This document shows positions 8,382 through 16,542 of a stretch of 64,000 nucleotides of DNA, one piece after another. Source of the DNA: Acidobacteriaceae bacterium (lineage in GTDB: Bacteria > Acidobacteriota > Terriglobia > Terriglobales > Acidobacteriaceae); contig JAOAPC010000024.1 of assembly GCA_025462735.1 (NCBI GenBank), positions 372,001-436,000 of the forward strand, written 5' to 3'. Position numbers and translations under genes: made by a program. Under the pieces are notes generated by a model, which saw nothing but the letters and a program-made list of their open reading frames with translations, did not search any database and was not told where the DNA came from. Positions within the stretch are counted from its first letter, which is position 1, and every line of letters begins with the position of its first letter.

Positions 8382-8813
8382 ATGGCAAAAAACAACAGTG
8401 CTCGCCGCATATTCGAAGAAGTCTGGAATGAAAAGGAACTCGGCGCGATCGATGAACTTATCACCGCCGATTACGTTCACCATGACCCGCAATCGCCAAA
8501 GGTTCAGAGGGGAATAGAGGGCTATAAACAATTCGTGAATTTTTACCTCAGTGCGTTCCCCGACCTTCGCTTCACCATCGACGATGAGATCGAGGGAAAA
8601 AACTCAGTCGTAACTCGCTGGACGGTCACCGGAACTCACCATGGAGATATGCCAGGACTGCCGCGCACCGGAAAGCCTATTTCACTGACCGGTATCACGA
8701 TAGCGCAACTGAGTGACGGGAAAGTGGTCGAAAGCTGGAACAACTGGGATGCGCTCGGAATGATGCAACAGTTGGGCGCGATCCCAGCTGACGCACGTGG
8801 TCGAGCTGCTTAG
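8382..8813 (+). CDS. SnoaL-like ester cyclase / NTF2-fold protein
   Basis: 143 residues. The ATG follows GGAGG by 5 bases. The sequence has the typical SnoaL/ester-cyclase layout: F-E-E-V-W-N-E-K-E-L-G-A-I-D-E-L at the start, D-Y-V-H-H-D-P, G-x-E-G-Y-K-Q-F-V-N-F-Y-L-S-A-F-P-D-L, R-W-T-V-T-G-T-H-H-G, and G-I-T-I-A-Q-L-S-D-G-K-V-V-E-S-W-N-N-W-D. These are small NTF2-fold proteins. Some cyclise polyketides, but most members in soil bacteria have no known substrate, so the biochemical role is open. Cytoplasmic; monocistronic between two terminators. Confidence 0.88.
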   Translation: MAKNNSARRIFEEVWNEKELGAIDELITADYVHHDPQSPKVQRGIEGYKQFVNFYLSAFPDLRFTIDDEIEGKNSVVTRWTVTGTHHGDMPGLPRTGKPISLTGITIAQLSDGKVVESWNNWDALGMMQQLGAIPADARGRAA

Positions 8814-8830
8814 TAGTGCGTTCGACTTCC

Positions 8831-8862
8831 AGATGGCCGGAATATCCGGCCATCTTTCTTTC
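8831..8862 (+). terminator. Terminator hairpin between convergent genes
   Basis: An 11-bp perfect stem, AGATGGCCGGA (8831-8841) with TCCGGCCATCT (8845-8855), followed by TTCTTTC. It sits between the convergent ester-cyclase and cNMP-domain genes. Confidence 0.75.
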
Positions 8863-8876
8863 ATATCCTAAGTTCT

Positions 8877-9332
8877 TCAGCGTTTTTTTAGGACGATTTG
8901 CTCCCGAAGTCTGCGCGAAAGGTTCACCGCCAACGAGCGATAAAACCGCGAGCCCAAATGCGGGAACAATTCGAATAACTCAATCAGTTTCGGCCACTCG
9001 ATACGAAACGCCTGCACTTCCTCTTCGGCCGTAGCCGTTGCACTGGGACGACTATCTTCTAGAAATGCCATCTCGCCACAAATCTCTCCGGGGCCGATTT
9101 GCGCGAAAGCTATACCCGAGATGCTGACGTTCACCTTTCCCGCCGCAATTACGTACAACATCTTTGACTGCGAGCCTTGTTGAATGAGAACGTCACCTTT
9201 TTTGAATGTAACCTGCTTGGCATGATCCACAAGGAGCGTCCAGTCATTGTGCGAGAGATACTGTAATCGGTTCTTCGCAGTTTGCAATGACGCAAGCAAC
9301 TGTTCCTGGCTTGGCCGCGTGCCTATCGACAT
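8877..9332 (-). CDS. Stand-alone cyclic-nucleotide-binding domain protein
   Basis: 151 residues with a single Crp/Fnr-type cNMP-binding domain (about 20-135): F-K-K-G-D-V-L-I-Q-Q-G, M-L-Y-V-I-A-A-G-K-V-N-V, and the phosphate-binding cassette region G-P-G-E-I-C-G-E-M-A-F-L-E-D-S-R-P-S-A-T-A-T-A. The cassette carries the Glu and Arg used to hold cAMP or cGMP. There is no DNA-binding helix-turn-helix and no membrane or kinase domain, so it is not a Crp regulator by itself and more likely senses a nucleotide for a partner protein. G-G-G-G-T lies about 10 bases upstream as a weak ribosome binding site. Confidence 0.85.
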   Translation of the reverse strand: MSIGTRPSQEQLLASLQTAKNRLQYLSHNDWTLLVDHAKQVTFKKGDVLIQQGSQSKMLYVIAAGKVNVSISGIAFAQIGPGEICGEMAFLEDSRPSATATAEEEVQAFRIEWPKLIELFELFPHLGSRFYRSLAVNLSRRLREQIVLKKR

Positions 9333-9727
9333 GCCGTCTTCACCCCAACTTGAGGGGAGAGCATATCAGAGGCAAGTCTTTCATGCATAGGGAACGTTCA
9401 TAGAGTCTGATTGCTGCCTCCCGAGCGTCGGAGGGATTTGCGACGGCTGATTCGGTCCCGCAAGACTGCTGGTTACTGATGTAATTCTCCTTCGTAACGA
9501 ATCGGGAAATTCCCCCTGCAACCCACTGTAAAATCAGCACACACTTCGTCAGCAACAAATTTCCGGAACTGGCGTTTATATACACAACGGAACGGCCGAA
9601 CAGCAGCTCTGATTCCGTTGAGAAGTTAGACGCAAAGTTCAAGCTTCAGTCGGCCAGCGACGGCGATTGAGCAAGTGGGTCCCCGAACACGCACGGTTTC
9701 CGCGCGTGAGGTTCGAAAGGAGACATG
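9333..9727. other. Intergenic region between divergent genes
   Basis: 395 bases. A minus-strand open frame (9340-9642, 100 codons) has no ribosome binding site and no recognisable motif, so I leave it out. The last 30 bases carry the AAAGGAG ribosome binding site of the next gene. Otherwise nothing recognised. Confidence 0.4.
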
Positions 9728-10930
9728 ATGCAAGTCACACGCTTTGTTCGCTGCCTAGTTGTGGCGCTCGTTTTAGCGCTGGCGGTGCTGGCGATTCCAG
9801 CTTCATCTTTCGCGGGCGTTTTTGTGTCCGTGAACATTGCGCCTCCGGTGCTGCCGGTTTACGCGCAACCAGCTTGCCCGGGCGACGGATACATTTGGAC
9901 GCCTGGCTACTGGGCTTACGGCGATGACGGCTACTTCTGGGTCCCCGGGACGTGGGTGGTTGCGCCGGAGCCTGGCTTTCTCTGGACCCCCGGCTACTGG
10001 GGCTGGAACGGCGGCGCATATCTATGGCATGCCGGTTATTGGGGCCCGCACATTGGCTTCTACGGCGGCGTTAATTATGGTTTCGGATATTTCGGCGAAG
10101 GCTACCAAGGCGGCTATTGGCGCGGCCGGACTTTTTTCTACAACCGCAACGTCAACAACGTGACCATCACCAACGTCCACATCTATAACCGCACGGTCAT
10201 CAACAATGTAACGGTGAATCGCGTGGCTTACAACGGTGGTCCCGGTGGGCTCGACAGGCGGCCATCGCATGAACAAGAAAGATTCATGCACGAGCGCCAC
10301 TTTGAAGCGACGCACATACAAATCGAACACGAGCATGGCGCGCGGGGCAACCGCGAGTTACTCGCTTCCGTAAACCATGGCCGTCCGGCCATTGCGGCTA
10401 CGGCGCGGCCTGGTGAATTCCGCGGCCGTAACGTAGTTGCGGCTCGCGCTGCGGAAGATCGCCACATGGATAATCGTGCCACGGATCGCCACGCGGACAA
10501 TCGAGCCATGGATCGCCGTTTGGATAATCGCGCCATGGACCGACGCATGGATAATCGAGCCGTCGATCGGCACATGGATAATCGAGCCATCGACAGGCAC
10601 GTGGACAATCGTGCGATGAACCGCGACGTTCCTAATCCACGCGGTAATGCCCGGAATATGGACCGTCCGCAAAACTCCGCGCGAAACATGGATCGTCTGC
10701 AGAACCAGGGCCGAAACTCAGCCTCCGAGCGGAACGTCACTCGGCCAAACATGGACCGGCCAATGCCTCACGACAACAGTTTCAACAACCGACACGAACA
10801 ACCACGCAGCAATGCGCGTCCGGAAAATCGGCCTGCGCCGCATCCGGCAGCGTATCATGCGGAAAATAATCGTCCGCACGAGAGCGCTCCGCGTGCTCAG
10901 AAAGATAACAAAGGACCAAAGGGCCGTTAA
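9728..10930 (+). CDS. Secreted YXWGXW-repeat protein with basic DRHMDNRA-type repeats
   Basis: 400 residues. Of two tandem ATGs the second (9728) has the better spacing from AAGGAG (5 bases). A signal peptide (about 1-30, ending S-S-F-A-G) is followed by V-S-V-N-I-A-P-P-x-L-P-V-Y and repeated W-T-P-G-Y-W / F-W-V-P-G-T-W / L-W-T-P-G-Y-W-G-W / L-W-H-A-G-Y-W-G, the YXWGXW (WXXGXW) repeat of exported bacterial proteins, then G-Y-F-G-E-G-Y-x-G-G-Y-W-R-G-R. The second half is low complexity: six 9-residue repeats of D-R-H-M-D-N-R-A-x (about 244-297), then N-M-D-R-P-Q-N-type repeats and a basic His/Asn/Pro-rich end. The function is not known; an envelope structural role is an inference. Confidence 0.85.
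   Translation: MQVTRFVRCLVVALVLALAVLAIPASSFAGVFVSVNIAPPVLPVYAQPACPGDGYIWTPGYWAYGDDGYFWVPGTWVVAPEPGFLWTPGYWGWNGGAYLWHAGYWGPHIGFYGGVNYGFGYFGEGYQGGYWRGRTFFYNRNVNNVTITNVHIYNRTVINNVTVNRVAYNGGPGGLDRRPSHEQERFMHERHFEATHIQIEHEHGARGNRELLASVNHGRPAIAATARPGEFRGRNVVAARAAEDRHMDNRATDRHADNRAMDRRLDNRAMDRRMDNRAVDRHMDNRAIDRHVDNRAMNRDVPNPRGNARNMDRPQNSARNMDRLQNQGRNSASERNVTRPNMDRPMPHDNSFNNRHEQPRSNARPENRPAPHPAAYHAENNRPHESAPRAQKDNKGPKGR
10457..10618 (+). repeat. Coding minisatellite, six 27-bp units
   Basis: Six consecutive 27-base units of the form GATCGCCACATGGATAATCG + 7 bases, each encoding a 9-residue D-R-(H/R)-x-D-N-R-A-x unit within the YXWGXW protein. Units differ by several bases, largely keeping the amino-acid pattern. 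Confidence 0.9.
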
Positions 10931-10956
10931 GCTTTCTCAGCGCGAACATGTGACTT

Positions 10957-10986
10957 GGGCTGGCAAAAATGCCGGCCCTTTTTTTT
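10957..10986 (+). terminator. Rho-independent terminator
   Basis: GGGCTGGC (10957-10964) pairs with GCCGGCCC (10971-10978), with one G-T pair, followed by eight T. It lies 27 bases after the YXWGXW protein stop. Confidence 0.85.
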
Positions 10987-11128
10987 GCCATTTCGCAGAA
11001 CTTCGTTTCGCAGAACTGCGTGGGCTGACGTAAAATGAACTCAGATTCCAATAACTCTTTTGCGCCTGCATCGAAGGCCTCAGTTGGCGATTCAGCTTGC
11101 GCGCATGCTTGGAACCAAGGAGCACCAC

Positions 11129-11311
11129 ATGTCCGCACCTAGCCGCAGGCCTGAGATTCGCCGCCGCCGCGTCCGTAAAGAAAAAGTCACCAAGTTGCGC
11201 AAGCGCATTGCCGCAACTTCCTCTGAAGCCGAACGTTCGCGATTGATCGCGAAACTCGCTCTGCTCGCCCGCAAGTCTCCCGGTCAACCGCTCGTAAAAG
11301 CCGTGAGCTGA
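11129..11311 (+). CDS. Small highly basic protein (60 aa), DUF6800-like
   Basis: The ATG at 11129 follows AAGGAG by 6 bases; an upstream ATG at 11060 in frame has no such signal. The product M-S-A-P-S-R-R-P-E-I-R-R-R-R-V-R-K-E-K-V-T-K-L-R-K-R-... is a strongly basic, helix-forming peptide with a C-terminal R-K-S-P-G-Q-P-L. The R-P-E-I-R-R-R-R start resembles small uncharacterised proteins (from memory, DUF6800). The charge suggests nucleic-acid or ribosome binding, but this is only inferred. It converges with the glycosyltransferase gene. Confidence 0.7.
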   Translation: MSAPSRRPEIRRRRVRKEKVTKLRKRIAATSSEAERSRLIAKLALLARKSPGQPLVKAVS

Positions 11312-11329
11312 GTTGGGCTTCGCTGTTAT

Positions 11330-12505
11330 TTAGGAGTTCGCCACTCGGCGTTGCTTCGCGGTGGTGGAAGAGCCTACTCCTGCAACCTGCTCGTATGCTG
11401 CGATGATTGATTCCGCCGAGTTGTTCCAGGAGAACTTCTTGACTTGCTCGTACCCGCGCTGCCGCATTTTTTCCCGCAAGGTCTGATCGAGTAGCACCCG
11501 CTCCAGCGCGCGCATCATCTCAAAAACATTTTCCGGATTCACCATTACCGCCGCATTACCCACGACCTCGGGAATCGATGAGGTATTGGAAGTCAGTACC
11601 GGCGTTCCATGCGCCATGGCCTCAAGCGGTGGCAGCCCGAAGCCTTCATATAGGGACGGGAAGACAAAGACCTTCGCTAGATCGTAAAAAATCCGGAGGA
11701 CTTCAATAGGTACAAAACCCATGAAGCGGACATCGTTCTGCACGCCGCCGCGCACCACCGTGCGGCGCAAATCGGGGTGCTTTGAAAGCTCGTCGCCAAT
11801 AATGATGAGCTTCAGGTCCGGATAAAGCTCCTGCTTCACCAAGTCTGCCTTGAGCGCGGAAAAGGCCTCAATAATCCGCACCAGGTTCTTGTGCGGGCTG
11901 ATCCGCCCTGCATAGAGCACAAATGGGTACGTGACCTGATATCTCTCTGCCAGGAACAGCCGGTCTGCATCCGTGGCGTGCCCGGTGAGAAACCTTTTAT
12001 CGATTGCGTTGTAAACAACCTCTATCTTGCCGGGATCGATTCCAAATAACTTCTCGATTTCGCTCTTGGTAAATTTAGATACCGCGAAGATACGGGCCGC
12101 GTTTTTCAGAACTCTTCGCGTGAAGTGAAAATGGAGAAAGCGCTTGACCTCGGATCCGCCGCGGGCGCGATAAAGGTGATCAAGCAGGTCGTGCGCGGTC
12201 AATACATAAGGACACGGCAGCCGGCGCGGGAACCAGTACAAGTGAGGAATGTGGGTCAAGTCGCAATTGAGCCTCTTGACCACCGTGCGGTACTGCATTT
12301 CTCCACGCAAGGTGTCAGTGGGCAATATTGGGACAGACTTGAAATTGTCCGGAAGCTTGCCGATCTCGGTCACTTTCTGGGGAGGGCCGAGTAGAAAATA
12401 TTTATTCTGCCGGTCAAGCTGCGCCAAGGCGCGGATAATATTTCGGGTATAGGTGCCCACACCGAACTCGTTCATCCGCCGGATATCGATGGCAATCTTC
12501 ACCAA
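11330..12505 (-). CDS. Glycosyltransferase family 4 (GT-B fold)
   Basis: 391 residues. The N-terminal acceptor half includes M-N-E-F-G-V-G-T-Y-T-R-N-I and A-H-D-L-L-D-H-L; the C-terminal nucleotide-sugar half includes F-V-L-Y-A-G-R-I-S-P-H-K-N-L-V-R-I-I-E-A-F, V-R-F-M-G-F-V, and E-G-F-G-L-P-P-L-E-A-M-A-H-G-T-P-V-L-T-S with the conserved E-x7-E pair. This is a retaining GT4 enzyme that moves a sugar from a nucleotide donor to a lipid or growing polysaccharide at the inner membrane. Donor and acceptor cannot be read from sequence. No neighbouring polysaccharide genes, so it is an orphan; it lies downstream of glyA on the same strand but is separated by 78 bases. Confidence 0.92.
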   Translation of the reverse strand: MVKIAIDIRRMNEFGVGTYTRNIIRALAQLDRQNKYFLLGPPQKVTEIGKLPDNFKSVPILPTDTLRGEMQYRTVVKRLNCDLTHIPHLYWFPRRLPCPYVLTAHDLLDHLYRARGGSEVKRFLHFHFTRRVLKNAARIFAVSKFTKSEIEKLFGIDPGKIEVVYNAIDKRFLTGHATDADRLFLAERYQVTYPFVLYAGRISPHKNLVRIIEAFSALKADLVKQELYPDLKLIIIGDELSKHPDLRRTVVRGGVQNDVRFMGFVPIEVLRIFYDLAKVFVFPSLYEGFGLPPLEAMAHGTPVLTSNTSSIPEVVGNAAVMVNPENVFEMMRALERVLLDQTLREKMRQRGYEQVKKFSWNNSAESIIAAYEQVAGVGSSTTAKQRRVANS

Positions 12506-12583
12506 GGAATTTAAGCATAAATTCCTGCCATGCGGCCAAAATCAATTCCTGACATGTGGGAGTTTTAGCCGGGAGGTCGCAGG

Positions 12584-13867
12584 CTACGCTTCCGCCTGAG
12601 CCTTGGTTCTTCTCTCTATGTAGAGCGGGAACTCATCCGCAAGCTGCAGGACTTGGCGTCGGATTTTGCTGAGTATGGCAGCGTCGGAGCGATTGTTAAG
12701 AACTTCGGCAATCCACTTTCCGACCTGCCGCATCTCGCGTTCCTTCATACCTCGCGTGGTCAGCGCTGGCGTCCCGATGCGAATGCCGCTTGGCTTCATC
12801 GGAGGATTTGTATCGAACGGGATTGCATTTTTGTTCACGGTAATGCCAGCTTCGCCAAGCGCCTTTTCCGCCTCGCTGCCCAGCATGCCTTTCGAAAACA
12901 CATCTACCAGCATCAGATGGGTATCAGTTCCGCCGGAAATTATGCGGAAGCCTTCAGCAGCCAAAGTTTCTGCAAGGACCTTTGCATTGGCGACGATCTG
13001 GCGGGCATAGTCGCGAAACTCCGGCTGCAGCGCCTCGCGGAAGCAGACCGCCTTCGCGGCAATGATGTGCACCAGCGGGCCGCCTTGCATCCCCGGAAAA
13101 ACCACCTTGTCGATTGCCGCTGCGAATTCCTGTCGCGACAGAATCATTCCAGCTCGCGGACCGCGCAAGGTCTTGTGTGTAGTCGAGGTGACGATGTGTG
13201 CATGGGGAACCGGCGAAGGATGTGCTCCTCCTGCAACCAATCCCGCGAAGTGCGCCATGTCCACGAGATACAGCGCTCCGACTTTGTCCGCGATCTGCCG
13301 CATGCGCGCGAAGTCGATAATTCTCGGATACGCGCTCCCGCCGCCGATAATCAGCTTCGGACGCTCTTTTTCGGCCAGCTTCTCCAAATCGTCATAATCG
13401 ATGGTTTCCGTCTCTTTGGTCACCCCGTAGGGAACGATCTTGTAAGTCTTGCCGGAAAAATTCAGATGATGGCCATGCGTGAGATGCCCGCCATGCGCAA
13501 GATTCAAACCAAGAATCGTGTCTCCGGGCTGCAACACCGCGGAGTAGGCCTCCATGTTGGCGGATGATCCCGAGTGCGATTGCACATTCGCATGCTCTGC
13601 AGCGAAGAGTTGCTTGGCCCGGTCTCGAGCCAGGTTTTCTACGACGTCCGCGTACTCGCATCCGCCGTAGTACCGCTTTCCGGGATAACCTTCCGCATAC
13701 TTGTTCGTAAAGACCGAGCCTGCCGCCTCGAGCACGGCTTCGCTGACGAAGTTTTCCGAGGCGATCAGTTCCAGGCCTTCATGTTGGCGGCGGGTTTCGT
13801 TGTCAATCGCGGCCGCAATCTCGGGGTCTACTTCGTAGAGCGATTTCTGCATCGCTGAAATGTTCAT
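12584..13867 (-). CDS. glyA: Serine hydroxymethyltransferase
   Basis: 427 residues from the chosen ATG (AGGA lies 8 bases upstream); the frame is open to an earlier ATG at 13915, which would add 16 non-homologous residues. Typical SHMT motifs: [43 protein letters not shown], and the PLP lysine site [12 protein letters not shown]. It converts serine and tetrahydrofolate to glycine and 5,10-methylene-tetrahydrofolate in the cytoplasm, feeding one-carbon metabolism. Length is normal for bacteria. Confidence 0.98.
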   Translation of the reverse strand: MNISAMQKSLYEVDPEIAAAIDNETRRQHEGLELIASENFVSEAVLEAAGSVFTNKYAEGYPGKRYYGGCEYADVVENLARDRAKQLFAAEHANVQSHSGSSANMEAYSAVLQPGDTILGLNLAHGGHLTHGHHLNFSGKTYKIVPYGVTKETETIDYDDLEKLAEKERPKLIIGGGSAYPRIIDFARMRQIADKVGALYLVDMAHFAGLVAGGAHPSPVPHAHIVTSTTHKTLRGPRAGMILSRQEFAAAIDKVVFPGMQGGPLVHIIAAKAVCFREALQPEFRDYARQIVANAKVLAETLAAEGFRIISGGTDTHLMLVDVFSKGMLGSEAEKALGEAGITVNKNAIPFDTNPPMKPSGIRIGTPALTTRGMKEREMRQVGKWIAEVLNNRSDAAILSKIRRQVLQLADEFPLYIERRTKAQAEA

Positions 13868-13915
13868 CAACACCATCCTAAACGCCGCACCCCTGAATTC
13901 GCTACATGTGTGCAA

Positions 13916-14368
13916 CTATGCCGCTGAACGGCCATTGGGCTGTTTTTTCTCCACGTTTCCGGGGTCTTCATATGCGTCCAATATTCGACCCGGCAAAATT
14001 TCTCGCAACGCCCAATTGATCCGCTTGACCGAATTTTGGATTTCAGCAAGCTGCTGCGCATGCCCATGCAGGTAAACCGAGTCAACAATGACCTGGAGCG
14101 CGTTGCGAACGTGGTGATTCATTAACTCAATGGTTTTTAACTTCTCGGCCAGGTATCTCGAACGGGTGTATTCGTACCGATAGACTAGCAAGCCTGCAAT
14201 GATGGCGCCGCAGAAGTCATCGAGTACGCGTTGCCACTCTCCTAATCCATAATGGACGGAGAGTTCGTCGGCCAGGAGCAGAAATGCGAGAACGACTACG
14301 CCATACGCGATTGCTATTATTCCCGGGCGAAAAAAAGCCTTCTGGGTCGGCGGTGAACTCTGGTTCAT
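13916..14368 (-). CDS. Membrane protein with a histidine-kinase-like H-box segment
   Basis: 150 residues from an ATG 5 bases after GGAG (an earlier in-frame Met at 14401 lacks one). Two hydrophobic segments (P-G-I-I-A-I-A-Y-G-V-V-V-L-A-F-L-L-L-A and D-D-F-C-G-A-I-I-A-G-L-L-V-Y-R-Y) are followed by a charged helix with I-E-L-M-N-H-H-V-R-N-A-L-Q-V-I. That segment resembles the dimerisation/phosphoacceptor H-box of sensor kinases (H-x-x-R-N-x-L), but there is no ATP-binding domain. It may be a kinase remnant or a partner of a separate catalytic domain. It lies 48 bases upstream of glyA on the same strand and may be co-transcribed with it. Confidence 0.75.
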   Translation of the reverse strand: MNQSSPPTQKAFFRPGIIAIAYGVVVLAFLLLADELSVHYGLGEWQRVLDDFCGAIIAGLLVYRYEYTRSRYLAEKLKTIELMNHHVRNALQVIVDSVYLHGHAQQLAEIQNSVKRINWALREILPGRILDAYEDPGNVEKKQPNGRSAA

Positions 14369-14453
14369 ATGCACTCCATCCACTCTGCGATCGAGGCGCA
14401 AGCAACAGATCCGGAGGACTTAATCAGCAACTTTAGCAACTCGTAAAACACAT

Positions 14454-15578
14454 TCAATCTAAACTTTTAAACGCCTTCCCCAAGAAAGACGCCAAATGCC
14501 AGCCATCCAAATATTTGTAGGGCGTTTCCCCCATCGAATAATGACCGCAGGGCAGCACCGCGACCTTGTGGTCAAGATTGTAACGCTCAAACTCCGCCAC
14601 GACTTGGCGCGAAAATACCGGCAGGAAGGTCAGATCATATTTCGCATACACAATTAGCGACTTCCTCGGCCAGCGTGCGAATTGTTTGAAGTATGACATC
14701 GGGCTGACCGCTGTCCAGAGCGAGCGCAACGTGTCAATGTCCATGTGCGGCTCCAGGCCCTGGCGTATGTGCCGCGTGGACTGTCCGTGCCAGACCACGT
14801 CCGCGACGTAGGTGGACGCGTGATTGAATGCCGCGACCTGCACTCGAGAATCGTGCGCGGCGGCCAGGAATGCGTAGCACGAACCCAGGCTGGTGCCAAC
14901 CGTACCCAGGCGCTCGTAGCCCTGCTGCTCCAGCCAGTCAAGACAGCAGCGGATATCGAGGACTGCCTGGCGGCATGCATCCATGGTGCGGCCGATATTG
15001 GCGGAAACCGCGTAGTCGGCGCGGCGAATTTCCGCGGGGCGACGGATGTCGTGATAAGGCATGCTCAGCCGCAGCACAGAAATGCCCAGCCGGTTGAAGA
15101 TCCGGGCCAGCGAGTTGTAATGCAGTGCGTCAGAGTTCCAGTGCGGCAGCAGTACGACAGCACTCTTTCCCTTGGCCGGAAACCAGCGGGCGTTCGCCAG
15201 ATTATTTTCCGGGTACGGCGTGCGTACCGGAGACGTGAAACGAAGAAACTCCGCGTAGGTTCCTCCAACTTTTTTCTCCAGGTGTGGTTCGGGAATCTCT
15301 CTCGTGCTGAACACCTGCACTTCACGTTTTTCCAGCCGGAAATCGGATGGGGTCCTATGCGCAAAGAACTCGTCGCTGGCGGCAACCGCCCGCAAGTTGT
15401 ACTCGCGGATATAGCGCTCACACTGCTCGTCCGTCTGATGCGGCAGGAAGCCGTTACGGCACGGCCACTCGCGCGTCCACTCAATGCCCCATTCGAGCGG
15501 ACGCACCACGCGGTTGTTGTCCACCGACGTGAGCCGGGTTTCCCAGTCGTGCATCCAGCGAGCATAGAGAGAAGGCAT
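14454..15578 (-). CDS. Alpha/beta hydrolase fold protein
   Basis: 374 residues. The core of an alpha/beta hydrolase is visible: oxyanion region V-V-L-L-P-H-W-N-S-D (about 143-152), nucleophile elbow G-T-S-L-G-S with Ser as nucleophile, an acid candidate in V-Y-A-K-Y-D-L-T-F-L, and the catalytic His in L-P-C-G-H-Y-S-M-G-E. About 130 residues precede the hydrolase core and contain many Trp and Arg (R-P-L-E-W-G-I-E-W-T-R-E-W-P). No signal peptide, so probably cytoplasmic. The family resembles the DUF2048-like hydrolases, but no substrate is known. Monocistronic. Confidence 0.85.
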   Translation of the reverse strand: MPSLYARWMHDWETRLTSVDNNRVVRPLEWGIEWTREWPCRNGFLPHQTDEQCERYIREYNLRAVAASDEFFAHRTPSDFRLEKREVQVFSTREIPEPHLEKKVGGTYAEFLRFTSPVRTPYPENNLANARWFPAKGKSAVVLLPHWNSDALHYNSLARIFNRLGISVLRLSMPYHDIRRPAEIRRADYAVSANIGRTMDACRQAVLDIRCCLDWLEQQGYERLGTVGTSLGSCYAFLAAAHDSRVQVAAFNHASTYVADVVWHGQSTRHIRQGLEPHMDIDTLRSLWTAVSPMSYFKQFARWPRKSLIVYAKYDLTFLPVFSRQVVAEFERYNLDHKVAVLPCGHYSMGETPYKYLDGWHLASFLGKAFKSLD

Positions 15579-15824
15579 GCAGTTTTAGGATAGCAAAGGG
15601 AGCATCGAGCGCTCAGCAATCAGCATTCAGTGGGAGCAATTGGCGGTTGACAGCTGGGATTCGTCATCGGGCGCTCGCAAGATTTGACTCAAGCCGTCGC
15701 AGTCTGCCCACGCCGCCAAGGGGCTATTCACATGGGCTGGGCAAATTGTTGGTGTAATGGCTATCTTGCAACAACTACTCGGCAGAGGCGGAACTATTCC
15801 CCTGTCATTCTGGTCTAATTGGAT

Positions 15825-16436
15825 ATGCAACGCAGTCGCTACACCAAAAATGCCCTTCGTACGGCTACGGTCGTCGTCGCACTGCTGGCGGGTATTGCCG
15901 TGCTTTTCATCCTTGAGCAGCGGCGAACGCAGGGAGAAGTTGGCGTGGTTCTATCTGCTTACCTCTCCGACGAGGTACTGAACAATGCCCACGACTGGGG
16001 CGCCGGACGTGGCATTCAGATAATCTTGCAGCGCGAGGCACAGCAGCCGGGAACGTGGAGATGGAGATGGAGTCTGCTTTTCGATCGACGACTTCGATTC
16101 CCACAAGCGTCGTTCGTGACCCGAACAAGCTTTGTCGTGAGCAATGCATTTATCTCAGATATCCGAGCGGAACTGCATCTGCCGAGAGGGGTGGATTCTG
16201 TCGTCGTAAGCCGCAGCGAGCTGAAGCAGAGCCAGTCGAGCGACTTTCAACGACGCTTCCCAAACAACTTGGGATACATCGCCGTTTCTCAACCCGGATT
16301 CGATTTCAGTAAAACCGAAGCGATCTTATACATCGACCACTTCTGCGGGCTATGTGGCGGTGGAGGTTACATCCTGATGCGGAAGGGGAATGGCGTTTGG
16401 CACGTTGTGGATCAGCACAGCACTTGGGTGTCGTAG
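15825..16436 (+). CDS. Hypothetical membrane-anchored protein with C-G-L-C-G motif
   Basis: 203 residues; the ATG at 15825 is used, with no strong ribosome binding site. An N-terminal anchor (T-A-T-V-V-V-A-L-L-A-G-I-A-V-L-F-I-L-E, about 13-31) precedes a soluble domain with no enzyme signature. Near the C-terminus H-F-C-G-L-C-G-G-G-G-Y-I-L-M followed by G-N-G-V-W-H-V-V...W-V-S is a motif I recognise from other uncharacterised exported proteins; the two Cys could form a disulfide or bind a metal. The gene stands alone between two minus-strand genes. Confidence 0.7.
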   Translation: MQRSRYTKNALRTATVVVALLAGIAVLFILEQRRTQGEVGVVLSAYLSDEVLNNAHDWGAGRGIQIILQREAQQPGTWRWRWSLLFDRRLRFPQASFVTRTSFVVSNAFISDIRAELHLPRGVDSVVVSRSELKQSQSSDFQRRFPNNLGYIAVSQPGFDFSKTEAILYIDHFCGLCGGGGYILMRKGNGVWHVVDQHSTWVS

Positions 16437-16542
16437 TCGCGGTAATTAGGCGATTTCACCATTTATCGAAGGCTGCACGATACCGGACCACTTACGAGGA
16501 TTGGTTCCTACGAGTCGAGGTCTAAGTGCTAATTGTCAACTG

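Noticed and set aside
9340-9642. 100-codon minus-strand open frame
   Set aside because: No ribosome binding site, no family features, and it fills a region that must contain promoters for two divergent genes.
10358-10752. Long antisense open frames over the YXWGXW gene
   Set aside because: They are shadows caused by the tandem repeat; the plus frame has the signal peptide and family motifs.
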